34,275 bases of DNA from the NCBI GenBank assembly GCA_029549705.1, contig JAKPIR010000119.1, forward strand, positions 1 to 34,275. Direction: 5' to 3'. The translations under genes and the position numbers were made by a program. Shown here in pieces: positions 1-8,309 of the stretch; position 1 is the first letter of the stretch, and each line of letters opens with the position of its first letter. Source of the DNA: Pseudomonadota bacterium (GTDB lineage: Bacteria > Pseudomonadota > Gammaproteobacteria > Burkholderiales > Methylophilaceae). The notes below the pieces were generated by a model. The model ran no database searches, had not been told where the DNA came from, and saw only the letters and a program-made list of their open reading frames with translations.

Positions 1-28
1 AGGCTTCCAGAGCATTATTTTTTTCTCG
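1..28 (+). repeat. Dispersed palindromic repeat, copy A (partial, right half)
   Basis: The window opens inside the right arm (AGGCTTCCAGAGCAT) followed by TATTTTTTTCTCG, matching the right half of the other three copies. The T-tract is on the plus strand, so it could terminate a gene left of the window, facing the end of hemY. Confidence 0.75.
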
Positions 29-61
29 GGGGGGATTAAACAAAAATCAGCTTATTTGAAC

Positions 62-484
62 TTAGTTAAACAGCGTACTTTGTTTATTTTTTTCAGCCGC
101 CAGTGCGGCAATCAGTCTTTCATGGTCAGCATTTTGAATCAAATCATGCGCGTGTTTGACTGCAATTTCAGCGCTCTCAAAATCACCCTCCGCTAGCGCG
201 TGCATGCCTTGCAAAAGGGCTGCATTGCTGGCCTCTAAGCGTTGTGCTTCTTGCTTACTGCGCCGAACTGCGGGAAAGCGCCGTAAAAAATGCAAAAACC
301 GTAAACAATAATGCATGGCCAAAAAGCCCAGCACCATTAATATCAGCAAAAAATTAAAAGAAAACTGTAAGCGGTAAGGCGGGCGCACAATCAGTACGTA
401 GCCTTCATTGTTGCTGGCAAACCACACCACGCATACCAGTAAGGTAAACATCAGTAGCCACCAAAAAATTTTGCGCCTAATCAT
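62..484 (-). CDS. hemY: Short HemY-like inner-membrane protein (N-terminal domain only)
   Basis: The 140-residue product has two hydrophobic segments (about residues 7-24 and 43-62) followed by a basic, Ala/Glu-rich helical stretch (LLQGMHALAEGDFESAEIAV) that matches the start of the HemY N-terminal domain. Known HemY proteins are about 400 residues, with a TPR-rich periplasmic C-terminal half; here a TAA stop ends the protein before those repeats. Its start overlaps the end of hemX by 8 bases, so it is the last gene of the hemC-hemD-hemX-hemY run. A copy of the dispersed palindromic repeat lies just beyond the stop. It could be a naturally short form or a gene cut off by rearrangement; the window edge hides what follows. 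HemY's precise role in heme synthesis is not settled even in well-studied species. Confidence 0.7.
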   Translation of the reverse strand: MIRRKIFWWLLMFTLLVCVVWFASNNEGYVLIVRPPYRLQFSFNFLLILMVLGFLAMHYCLRFLHFLRRFPAVRRSKQEAQRLEASNAALLQGMHALAEGDFESAEIAVKHAHDLIQNADHERLIAALAAEKNKQSTLFN

Positions 485-1517
485 GGTCTTCTAGCGTTTG
501 TTTATAACGATTGACCGCGGCGAGGCTCTCATTCAATTGCGGTAATTCTATGTTAATGTCGCTGTTAGAGAGCTCTTTAAGTTTCGCAATAGCTTGTCTG
601 GTTTTTGGGTGTTTGCCGTCGTAATAAAGATTCAGCCAGTCTACCACGGCGGTTAAATCGGCTTTGTATGTGGCTTCGTCGCGCTGTAGCAAGGCGATGC
701 GCGCCGTTAGCAGCCGCAATTTGATGTTTTCACGCAAATAGCGGGCATTATCCGCCGGCAGTAAAGGCGGCTCAGGTTTATCAATGCGCTCAACGGTGAC
801 AAGGTTTTTAATATCGCGCCAAATGGGCAGCACCACTTTTTCAACGGCATTCAGGTCCGTGGGCTGGGGCGCTTCAAGTTCGGCAAGGCTTGCGTTGAGG
901 GTAGGCTGGCGTTCGCTGATTAACGGCAGTATAGCACTTAGCTGGCTTAAGCCCTCCAATTGCAAACTGATATTGCTCACGTCCACTTGTGGCAATTTTC
1001 GCAGATTTTCAATTTCAAGCGCCAGTGTTTGACGTAATTGTGAAGCGCGCGGCAAGGCGAGCGGCTGCAAACGTTTATCGGCGGCTTCAAGTGCCAAAAG
1101 CGCGGCTTTAATATTGCCTGCCAGTTGTAATTGTTGGTTGGCCATCGTGAGCAACTGTTCCACTTCGGCCACAGCGGAGGCCTCACGATTTTCTGCCAGT
1201 TGGTTGTAGAGGGTTTGCAACACCTCTTGCTGATCACGCGATTCAGCGATTTTTTCCTCCAGCAAAACCGTGCGGGCATTGGCTTGAGTACTGCGCTCTT
1301 CGGCCTGTTTGGCTAATGCCAGACTTTGCTGGTTAAGTGCTTGGTAATCTTCTAGTCGCTGGCTTAAAGTCTTTTCTACGGCACTGAATTTTTGTTGCGT
1401 GGCAATCCACTGCCAGCCGAGCGTCAGCAAGGCGATAATGACCAAAATGAGCGCAGTGTTGGATAACAACGACGGCCGACGTCTATCTGCTAGATTGTCT
1501 TGATGTTCATTTACCAT
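477..1517 (-). CDS. hemX: HemX family membrane-anchored coiled-coil protein
   Basis: This 346-residue protein has a short cytoplasmic N-terminus, one membrane segment at about residues 20-41 (LILVIIALLTLGWQWI), a long Gln/Glu/Ala-rich coiled coil at about 43-125, and a helical C-terminal domain containing LPIWRDIKNLVTVER and ARIALLQRDEATYKADL. That layout is characteristic of the HemX family (often mis-named uroporphyrinogen-III C-methyltransferase because of a fusion in some species; no methyltransferase motif is visible here). It overlaps hemD by 11 bases and hemY by 8, indicating a translationally coupled operon. The likely role is structural support of tetrapyrrole synthesis at the membrane, inferred from context only. 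Confidence 0.85.
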   Translation of the reverse strand: MVNEHQDNLADRRRPSLLSNTALILVIIALLTLGWQWIATQQKFSAVEKTLSQRLEDYQALNQQSLALAKQAEERSTQANARTVLLEEKIAESRDQQEVLQTLYNQLAENREASAVAEVEQLLTMANQQLQLAGNIKAALLALEAADKRLQPLALPRASQLRQTLALEIENLRKLPQVDVSNISLQLEGLSQLSAILPLISERQPTLNASLAELEAPQPTDLNAVEKVVLPIWRDIKNLVTVERIDKPEPPLLPADNARYLRENIKLRLLTARIALLQRDEATYKADLTAVVDWLNLYYDGKHPKTRQAIAKLKELSNSDINIELPQLNESLAAVNRYKQTLEDHD

Positions 1518-2283
1518 GAGGTTTCACCAACTGCACCAATTGTTGAATAATCGCATCGTCCCCTGGCGCATTTGCAACCAGCACTTTTAAACCAAATTGT
1601 AGCGGCAACTCGGCTATTCTAGCGTGATTCACACAAAGGGTCACGTGACGTAGCCACTCTGATTTGCCAGCTAAATCAAGCAGGTTGCGCATTGCTTCAC
1701 TGCTGGTGACCACCATGGCATCTAGCTTTTGGTGTTGCCATAAGTGATGGAGCAAATCGGCATTGCTTTGTGGATTAACCCGACGGTAGCTTTCAGCAAA
1801 AATAACATGGCCACCACGTGCTTTAAGGGTATCTGCCAACAGTTCTCGTCCACCAACACCTCTAAAAATAAGCACGGTTTGGTTAGCCACATCATGCATT
1901 TCACCAAGAGCGAGCAAAGTTTCACTATCAAAACGCGTATGCGGCGTCAGTACCTGATGTACACCAAAGCGTGCCAGCTCTTTGGCCGTTTGATGGCCAA
2001 TGGCCGCAAACTTAACACCTTCTGGCACATTGCCATATTTGGCGAGTACGCGGTGCATGGCGCTATCTACCGCGTTGGTACTAATAAAAATTGCCCAGTC
2101 AGCATGTTCAAGCGCTGTAATGGCCTGATCAAAAGCGCGATAATCATCCAAAGGCGAAATGGCAAGCAATGGAAAAGCGGTTGCAAACCCGCCATGGTGT
2201 CGTATCGCTTCACAGAGGCTCTCAGCTTGACCAAGCGGTCTGGTAACCACCACATGTAAGCCAGCTAATGCCAGAGTTGTCAT
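1507..2283 (-). CDS. hemD: Uroporphyrinogen-III synthase
   Basis: HemD closes hydroxymethylbilane to uroporphyrinogen III with inversion of ring D. The 258-residue product has the two-lobe HemD pattern: the N-terminus VVVTRPLGQAESLCEAIRHHG, then DWAIFISTNAVDSAMH, KFAAIGHQTAKEL, LIFRGVGGRELLADTL and DAMVVTSSEAMRNLLDL. HemD is poorly conserved in sequence, so position helps: it lies 21 bases downstream of hemC on the same strand and overlaps hemX. Length is normal for the family. The start ATG at 2283 directly precedes the conserved N-terminal strand. Confidence 0.92.
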   Translation of the reverse strand: MTTLALAGLHVVVTRPLGQAESLCEAIRHHGGFATAFPLLAISPLDDYRAFDQAITALEHADWAIFISTNAVDSAMHRVLAKYGNVPEGVKFAAIGHQTAKELARFGVHQVLTPHTRFDSETLLALGEMHDVANQTVLIFRGVGGRELLADTLKARGGHVIFAESYRRVNPQSNADLLHHLWQHQKLDAMVVTSSEAMRNLLDLAGKSEWLRHVTLCVNHARIAELPLQFGLKVLVANAPGDDAIIQQLVQLVKPHGK

Positions 2284-2304
2284 TTTTATAGAAAATAGAT
2301 TTGG

Positions 2305-3255
2305 TTACTTGTGGCCATCTAATGCGGCTAGAATTTCACCCGCGCCACTGGCTAACAGCTGATTCGCTAATTGCTGGCCTAACGCCTCAGCCTGACTTCG
2401 ATGACCCGCTGCTTTTTCAATCAACATTTGTTTGCCATCCACACTGGCTACAAAGCCCGTGATTTCAATTGTATCTGCATGACAAGTGGCATAAGCACCA
2501 AGCGGAACAGTACAACTGCCTGCCAAAGCGCGGCTCATCGCACGTTCTGCTTTAACACATACTTCTGTATCCGCATGATTGAGTGGTGCAAGGATAGCTA
2601 ATAAATCCATTCTGGCCGCGTTAATTTCAATGCCCAAAGCTCCTTGACCAACCGCAGGAATGCTGAGTTCAGGTGGAATCACACTACGAATGCGTGCCTG
2701 TAAGCCCAAACGAATAAGCCCGGCGGCAGCTAAAATAATGGCCGCATATTGGCCTTCATCGAGCTTACGCAAACGCGTTTGCAAATTGCCGCGTAGCGAC
2801 TCAATTTTTAAGTCTGGAAAGCGCGCCTGCAGCTGGCTTTGCCTGCGCAAGCTCGAGGTGCCCACGATGCTGCCCGCCGGCAATGCTTCAAGGCTGGAAA
2901 AATCATTTGATACAAACGCATCACGCGGGTCTTCACGCTCACCAGTGGCTGCCATCAAAAAGCCTTCAGGCAGATTCATCGGAACATCTTTCATGCTATG
3001 CACAGCTAAATCTGCACGCCCGTCTGCAAGCGCGGTCTCTAATTCTTTTACAAAAAGACCTTTCCCCCCCACGCGAGCAAGTGGCGTATCTAAAATTTGA
3101 TCGCCCGTTGTGGTCATGCCTAAAATTTCAACAACGGTTTCGGGGTATAGTGCCTGTAAGCGGCTTTGAATATGCAGTGCCTGCCACATGGCAAGCGGAC
3201 TTTCACGTGAGGCAATCACGAGTTTGCCGAGTGGTCGGTTGGTTTTAGTCGTCAT
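2305..3255 (-). CDS. hemC: Hydroxymethylbilane synthase (porphobilinogen deaminase)
   Basis: HemC polymerises four porphobilinogen units into hydroxymethylbilane using a covalently bound dipyrromethane cofactor. The 316-residue protein shows the N-terminal IASRESPLAMWQA, the DLAVHSMKDVP active-site segment with its catalytic Asp at residue 82, VGTSSLRRQSQL, RGNLQTRLRKLD and AVGQGALGIE. The cofactor-binding Cys is residue 248 within ALAGSCTVPLGAYA. All expected catalytic features are present. It begins the heme part of the minus-strand run, about 50 bases after the AlgR-like gene, as in many beta- and gammaproteobacteria. Confidence 0.97.
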   Translation of the reverse strand: MTTKTNRPLGKLVIASRESPLAMWQALHIQSRLQALYPETVVEILGMTTTGDQILDTPLARVGGKGLFVKELETALADGRADLAVHSMKDVPMNLPEGFLMAATGEREDPRDAFVSNDFSSLEALPAGSIVGTSSLRRQSQLQARFPDLKIESLRGNLQTRLRKLDEGQYAAIILAAAGLIRLGLQARIRSVIPPELSIPAVGQGALGIEINAARMDLLAILAPLNHADTEVCVKAERAMSRALAGSCTVPLGAYATCHADTIEITGFVASVDGKQMLIEKAAGHRSQAEALGQQLANQLLASGAGEILAALDGHK

Positions 3256-3308
3256 GAAGAAAAGTTTTTATTAGCGATAATGCGGCATTTTAGCACAACC
3301 CTCAGTCG

Positions 3309-4067
3309 TCAATTGGTACGAATAAGGTGTTGTTGGCGACGGCTTACCGTTACCGTATCTGGAATGTTTTTGAGTAGCGCAACCCATTGTTTTTCGCTAC
3401 TGAGAAGGCCCTCTGCATCGTGGCTTACATGGCGTTTTTCATAGCCTAAAATAAAAGCCTGAGCGACCAAGCAATTTCGATGTAATCGAATAAAAATTTT
3501 ACCGAACTCTTGTTCCAGATGATTGAGGGACTCTTCAAGCAAGTATTCTTTTTCGGCAGTTCTGACGGTGATGTATTTTAATTCAGCACGAAAATAAATA
3601 ACTTCAGTCACAGGAATAAGTAAAATACGCCCGCGTTCGCTGATGCTTAAATGGGTTCTTTGCGGGCTTAGAGGCGCCAATGCCTCAAGCTGTTGAGGCA
3701 TTAATGCCCGTGCTTTTTGAATGGCGCTTTGCAGGCGCTCAAGGCGTATGGGTTTTAGCAAATAATCGACCGCATTGAGGTCGAAAGCCTGCAAAGCATA
3801 AGCATCATAAGCGGTTGTAAAAATGACTGCTGGCGGCTTGGCCAGTTTTTGAAGATGCTGTGCGGTTTCGATGCCATCCATGATGGGCATCCGAATATCT
3901 AATAGCACAATATCGGGTAAATTTTCATTGGCAAAATTCAGTGCTTCCTGACCATTTTTAGCGTCTGCGACAATATTGATTTCATGGATGTCACTAAGCA
4001 GTTCCCGCAGGCGCTTTCGGGCTGGTGCTTCATCATCGACTATTAACAGTTTTATCATCGCAGTCAT
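3309..4067 (-). CDS. algR: AlgR-type response regulator with LytTR DNA-binding domain
   Basis: This 252-residue regulator has a CheY-like receiver (IKLLIVDDEAPARKRLRELL) with the phospho-acceptor Asp at residue 57 in LLDIRMPIMDG and a conserved Lys in YLLKPI. A LytTR DNA-binding domain follows at about residues 145-245 (VIYFRAELKYITVRT, FIRLHRNCLVA). Its start overlaps the kinase gene by 4 bases (ATGA), so the pair is translationally coupled; initiation may instead use Met4. The algZ-algR-hemC-hemD order with divergent argH is the arrangement known from Pseudomonas. In Pseudomonas, AlgR controls alginate and type IV pili; the targets here are unknown. The symbol is assigned by family and order. 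Confidence 0.88.
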   Translation of the reverse strand: MTAMIKLLIVDDEAPARKRLRELLSDIHEINIVADAKNGQEALNFANENLPDIVLLDIRMPIMDGIETAQHLQKLAKPPAVIFTTAYDAYALQAFDLNAVDYLLKPIRLERLQSAIQKARALMPQQLEALAPLSPQRTHLSISERGRILLIPVTEVIYFRAELKYITVRTAEKEYLLEESLNHLEQEFGKIFIRLHRNCLVAQAFILGYEKRHVSHDAEGLLSSEKQWVALLKNIPDTVTVSRRQQHLIRTN

Positions 4068-5056
4068 ACCTCTTTGTACGGCAATGTAATATGTACATGA
4101 TATTCTCCATTGGATTGCGCACTCTTCAATGAGGCTTCCAAGTCAAAATGCAACGTCAGACGCTCTTTAATGTTTTTTAATGCCATTTTATTGCCAATGT
4201 GGCGCAAGCTGGTTTCATTATAGGGGTTGCTCAATACTAAATGAATCTCTTTGCGGCTTGTGTAAATTTGAATGGTGATAGTGCCACCTTTTTCTAGCGG
4301 TTCTATGCCATGGTAAACCGCATTCTCTATCAGCGGCTGCAATATTAAAGGTGGAATCATGGCATCTGGCGGCATATTGTCAATTTTCCATTGCACATTA
4401 AGGCGCTCATCAAGACGCAATTTTTCCAGTGCTAAATATTGTCGGCATAGGGCTATTTCTTGGCCCAATGGCACGAGGTCGCGGTTATCTGCCATTAACA
4501 CGCGAAACAAATCGGCCATATCTTCCAGTGCAGTTTCAGCTTGTTTGGGCTGCGTACGAATCAGCGACAACACCGCGTTGATACAATTAAATAAAAAATG
4601 CGGTCTGATGCGCGCTTGCAAGGCTTGTAATCTTGCCTCTATGACCGCGGGTGAATAAGCATGCTGATGCAGATAAAAATAGTAAAGACAAATTGCTGTG
4701 ATGATAGAAGCAAAAAACAGCAACCTTAGCCGAGAGGGTAAGTTAGTATAAATCAGCAGATGTGAAATCAAATCATAAAAGCCGCTACACACAAGTAAAA
4801 CGATGAGAAAAATGCCTAACATGCCTTGCCAATAGCGCAATTTGGCGAGTAACGAATAGCTACCATACAGAATTAAAAGGCAAAGTAGCAATAATGGCTG
4901 TGCGACGGATGAAATCGTCGTGATAACGACGTAAAAACCTTGAAAATGGTCGCTTTGAACGATTGCTGTCAGTGTTATTACCGCATTGACGATGATGAGT
5001 ATCCGTAAATTAACGCCTAAATTGTGTAAATTTGGCAGACGGCTGGATTTTCTCAT
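4064..5056 (-). CDS. algZ: AlgZ/LytS-type sensor histidine kinase
   Basis: The 330-residue protein has about four membrane segments (roughly residues 17-31, 42-67, 78-102 and 110-128) followed by a His_kinase domain of the LytS/AlgZ class. The phospho-acceptor His is residue 153 in RIRPHFLFNCINAVLSL, and the ATP-binding N box is LQPLIENAVYHGIEP. There is no periplasmic sensor domain of any size, so the signal is probably read in or near the membrane. It is the upstream partner of the LytTR regulator, overlapping it by 4 bases. A 200-base spacer separates it from divergent argH and should hold both promoters; I could not assign the algZ promoter with confidence. Confidence 0.87.
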   Translation of the reverse strand: MRKSSRLPNLHNLGVNLRILIIVNAVITLTAIVQSDHFQGFYVVITTISSVAQPLLLLCLLILYGSYSLLAKLRYWQGMLGIFLIVLLVCSGFYDLISHLLIYTNLPSRLRLLFFASIITAICLYYFYLHQHAYSPAVIEARLQALQARIRPHFLFNCINAVLSLIRTQPKQAETALEDMADLFRVLMADNRDLVPLGQEIALCRQYLALEKLRLDERLNVQWKIDNMPPDAMIPPLILQPLIENAVYHGIEPLEKGGTITIQIYTSRKEIHLVLSNPYNETSLRHIGNKMALKNIKERLTLHFDLEASLKSAQSNGEYHVHITLPYKEV

Positions 5057-5256
5057 AGCACAGAATATAAGCTGTATTGACGGTTCTTAATTCTAAGATG
5101 GGCGTGTAATTTTTTATTGGCGCTTTTTTTTAAACCTGCCAAACACATCGCCGAAATTGAATGGCAAATTTGCGATTTTAATAAGAGTGGCATCGAAGCT
5201 TTTACGTTTTGCATTATACTTATCATAATAGATTAATTCTAAACGAGAAAGTTAAA

Positions 5257-6687
5257 GTGACACAAAAGTTAAGCGCATTGAATAAAAAAGATACAAGCTG
5301 GTCGGGTCGTTTTAATGAGCCTGTGGCTGAATTGGTAAAAAAATACACAGCCTCCGTGGGCTTTGACTATCGACTGGCCATCTATGATATTCAGGGGTCG
5401 ATTGCCCATGCCCAAATGTTAAGTGAGCAGTGCATCATTTCACATGAAGATTGCACGGCAATTGAAGCAGGTTTGTTAGACATCAAAGAAGAAATCAATG
5501 CCGGTAAATTTGACTGGCAACTGAATTTAGAAGATGTGCATCTTAATATAGAAAAACGCCTGACGGATAAAATAGGCGACGCGGGTAAGCGCTTACACAC
5601 AGGCAGAAGCAGAAATGACCAAGTGGCAACCGATGTGCGTCTGTGGCTGCGGGATGTGACTTTGCAAGTCATCGAAGGCTTATCGCGCTTACAAGCAAGT
5701 TTATTAGATTTGGCAGAAGCGCACTTTGACACAGTCATGCCCGGGTTTACGCATTTGCAGGTAGCCCAGCCAATTACGTTCGGGCATCATCTAATGGCCT
5801 ATGTTGAAATGCTTAAACGTGATGTTGCACGTTTTCAGGACTGTTATAAGCGCATCAATCGTTTGCCTTTGGGCGCGGCAGCTTTGGCAGGGACAAGCTA
5901 TCCTATCAATCGAGAGCGTGTAGCAGAAAAATTGGGTTTTGATGGTGTTTGTGAAAACTCACTCGACGCAGTTTCCGACCGTGATTTTGCCATTGAATTT
6001 ACATTTGCCTCTTCAATGGTCATGATGCATTTATCTCGGTTCTCAGAAGAGCTAATATTATGGAGTTCGCCACGTTTTGCGTTTATCGACATTGCGGACA
6101 GGTTTTGCACGGGTTCATCAATCATGCCGCAAAAGAAGAACCCCGATGTGCCAGAGCTGGTTCGCGGTAAAACAGGCCGTGTTTACGGCCACTTAACCGC
6201 CTTGCTGACCTTGATGAAAGCCCAGCCCTTGGCCTACAACAAAGATAATCAAGAAGACAAAGAGCCTTTATTTGATACAGCAGATACTTTGTTAGTCACA
6301 CTTGAAATTTATGCTGACATGCTACGCCTTCCGGTGATTGAGAATGGTGTAGTTATCAAAGCTGGCTTTACGGTAAACAAAGAAAATATGCGCCAAGCTG
6401 CAAGCGAGGGCTTTGCAACAGCCACTGATTTAGCGGATTATCTCACCAAAAAAGGAATGCCTTTTAGAGATGCGCATGAAGCTGTTGCCTTGGCTGTGCG
6501 CTATGCGGTTGATCAGCGTTTGGAATTAAGCAACTTACCATTGGCAACCTTACAGCAGTTTGCACCAGAAATTGCTGAAGATGTCTTTTCGGTTTTGACG
6601 CTCGAAGGCTCACTGAATAGCCGCAATCATATTGGCGGCACCGCACCTTCCCAAGTGAAGGCGGCCATCGCTCGCGCAAGGAAGTAG
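5257..6687 (+). CDS. argH: Argininosuccinate lyase
   Basis: ArgH cleaves argininosuccinate into arginine and fumarate, the last step of arginine synthesis. The product shows WSGRFNEPVAELV, LHTGRSRNDQVATD, PGFTHLQVAQPI and the fumarase/lyase signature GSSIMPQKKNP at about residue 286, with the catalytic Ser in the mobile loop. I prefer the GTG at 5257 (476 residues, close to the usual 460-470). Extending to the TTG at 5209 would translate the TATACT at 5215-5220, which looks like the -10 element of its promoter. A recognisable -35 is lacking. It is divergent from algZ-algR, a conserved arrangement. Confidence 0.96.
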   Translation: MTQKLSALNKKDTSWSGRFNEPVAELVKKYTASVGFDYRLAIYDIQGSIAHAQMLSEQCIISHEDCTAIEAGLLDIKEEINAGKFDWQLNLEDVHLNIEKRLTDKIGDAGKRLHTGRSRNDQVATDVRLWLRDVTLQVIEGLSRLQASLLDLAEAHFDTVMPGFTHLQVAQPITFGHHLMAYVEMLKRDVARFQDCYKRINRLPLGAAALAGTSYPINRERVAEKLGFDGVCENSLDAVSDRDFAIEFTFASSMVMMHLSRFSEELILWSSPRFAFIDIADRFCTGSSIMPQKKNPDVPELVRGKTGRVYGHLTALLTLMKAQPLAYNKDNQEDKEPLFDTADTLLVTLEIYADMLRLPVIENGVVIKAGFTVNKENMRQAASEGFATATDLADYLTKKGMPFRDAHEAVALAVRYAVDQRLELSNLPLATLQQFAPEIAEDVFSVLTLEGSLNSRNHIGGTAPSQVKAAIARARK

Positions 6688-6757
6688 ATCAAGCCCAAAC
6701 GGGTCATTGATAGTTTCATTGTAAACAATACAATTAATCACATTATAAATATAGTCT

Positions 6758-6783
6758 TTGCTTGAGCTTTTGTTCTCGAGCAA
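6758..6783 (+). promoter_or_regulatory. Inverted repeat upstream of the FimV-like gene
   Basis: TTGCTTGAG (6758-6766) and CTCGAGCAA (6775-6783) pair over 9 positions (one G-U) with an 8-base loop, 26 bases before the start codon. It has no T-tail on the plus strand, so a 5'-leader hairpin or operator is likelier than an argH terminator. A TATAAA at 6744-6749 upstream may be its -10. Confidence 0.35.
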
Positions 6784-6809
6784 AAAGTTAAAGTGATTAA
6801 GCTGGTTTA

Positions 6810-8276
6810 ATGAAACTCAATACCCATTTACTTCGTATCAATATTATTATTTTTTTAGCTAGCCTAGTATTTTCAATCTATGCTTCCGCTGAAGAATTTT
6901 TGTATGAAGATGGCTACTCAAACACCACAGAATATACCCCTGAAAGTACTTCTACACCTTGGTCATTGTTAGCGGGTGAGAGTTTAAGCGACCTTGCACG
7001 ACTACTTTACCCAAACAGTAAACAGATGCAACAGAGATTTATTGCAAAGTCTCTAGAATTAAGTCGTCACATTCAGCCAGATTTAAATCCATCGGAACGC
7101 GCGCATCAGCTGACGGTCATTATTATTCCTAATATTAAATTTTTAGGAACAGGCAGTACGAAATCCAAAGGCAATCGTTCTAATCTAGTTGCTAAGCAGT
7201 CAAAGGATCACTTCAGCCAAGAGACGCTAGTGCCTAACGCAACGCAGCAAAAGGCTTTTGATTATTTACTGATTAGAAATACTTCTTTGAAAGAAGAGTT
7301 GATTAAGCTAAATGCTAAACTACTAACATTATTAGAGTCTTTCGCAAGTTTAAAGATAGAGCTAATGCGCCTATTAGCGCAAGTGGAAATTCAGTCAGCA
7401 CATGTATCTTCTTCAGCTTCTACAGGTGAATCATCGATTGAATCAGCGGCATGGGGTCATCCAGCAAGCCCGGTAATCAATGCTAGTCCTAAAGCCGCCA
7501 AGTACTTACTACAGCCAATTCTGACGGTACTTTTTGTCTTAAGCTTGTTCCTAGCGCTAGCATTTTTTAATCAGCAACAAAAAAATTTCTTAAATCCCCG
7601 CAATGTATATTTAAGAGCAAAGCGCAGTTATGGTAATATCAGAGGTGAGTTATTTAACGACAATAGTTTCTTAAAAACAAAACGATCGCCTACTATTTTT
7701 GCTTCGGATTTTCCACTGGAACCTGTGGCAAAGAGCGAGTATTCCGGCTCAATGATAGTGACGGATTTAAGTGACGTAGGTATACCGCATTTTGAAGATG
7801 ACGCTGCTCAAGCACTTGAGCAAGCAAAAATCTTTTTGGCGATACAACGTGAGGATGAGGCAATAAAATTGCTAAAAGCACAAATTTCAGCTGCGCCTAA
7901 GGCAACCTTACAGCATTGGCTTTTGCTCATGGATATTTATCGTAAAACCAATCAAAAAGCCGAATTTATGCAGTATGCAAAACTACTTCATGAAAATTTC
8001 AATGTTGTCATGCCTAGTTGGGACAGTACGACATTACCCTCAGCGATTAACAGTAGCTTAGAAGCTTTTACACACATTTCAGCAAAAATGACCCAATTGT
8101 GGGCGAATTGTGAGAAAGAAGCACAAAGAATATCCCAAACCAAAAGCTACCTAGACGAGTTACTGCTTGATAATAGAAATAATGAACGGTCTGGGTTCAG
8201 CTTTGAAGTTTTTAAAGAAATAATATTATTGAGAAACATGCTTGATGTAAGAGAGAAATTAGAGTTTGTTGATTAG
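6810..8276 (+). CDS. FimV-like envelope protein (LysM-like, coiled coil, one TM, TPR-like C-terminus)
   Basis: The 488-residue product begins with a signal peptide ending near YASA at residue 27. A LysM-like segment follows at about 51-110 (LLAGESLSDLARLLYPN), of the type FimV/TspA proteins use to bind peptidoglycan. After a linker there is a coiled coil at about 165-195 (SLKEELIKLNAKLLTLLES), one membrane helix at about 230-251 (PILTVLFVLSLFLALAFF), and a cytoplasmic part with TPR-like helices (QALEQAKIFLAIQREDEAIKLLKAQI). This order matches FimV, which localises polar machinery and supports type IV pilus assembly. It is much shorter than Pseudomonas FimV and lacks an obvious long acidic region. 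Low sequence identity makes the assignment architectural. The gene is AT-rich and stands alone between argH and convergent hemW. Confidence 0.6.
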   Translation: MKLNTHLLRINIIIFLASLVFSIYASAEEFLYEDGYSNTTEYTPESTSTPWSLLAGESLSDLARLLYPNSKQMQQRFIAKSLELSRHIQPDLNPSERAHQLTVIIIPNIKFLGTGSTKSKGNRSNLVAKQSKDHFSQETLVPNATQQKAFDYLLIRNTSLKEELIKLNAKLLTLLESFASLKIELMRLLAQVEIQSAHVSSSASTGESSIESAAWGHPASPVINASPKAAKYLLQPILTVLFVLSLFLALAFFNQQQKNFLNPRNVYLRAKRSYGNIRGELFNDNSFLKTKRSPTIFASDFPLEPVAKSEYSGSMIVTDLSDVGIPHFEDDAAQALEQAKIFLAIQREDEAIKLLKAQISAAPKATLQHWLLLMDIYRKTNQKAEFMQYAKLLHENFNVVMPSWDSTTLPSAINSSLEAFTHISAKMTQLWANCEKEAQRISQTKSYLDELLLDNRNNERSGFSFEVFKEIILLRNMLDVREKLEFVD

Positions 8277-8284
8277 GGCGTACC

Positions 8285-8309
8285 AAAAAACGAACGAACT
8301 TTAGTTTGT
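8285..8309 (-). terminator. hemW terminator overlapping its stop codon
   Basis: On the minus strand ACAAAC-TAAA-GTTCGT forms a 6-bp stem (one G-U pair) followed by TCG and six T residues (8285-8290). The hemW stop codon lies in the loop. It also closes the convergent space to the FimV-like gene. Confidence 0.5.

Noticed and set aside
2401..3248. Several plus-strand frames opposite hemC and elsewhere opposite core genes
   Set aside because: They are antisense shadows of strongly conserved genes, with no motifs and no ribosome binding sites.
5077..5110. TTGACG as an argH -35
   Set aside because: No -10 lies at a workable distance; the nearest candidates give spacers of 11 or 22 bases.
5209..5256. 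TTG-initiated N-terminal extension of argH
   Set aside because: It contains the TATACT -10-like element, and argininosuccinate lyases do not carry such an extension.
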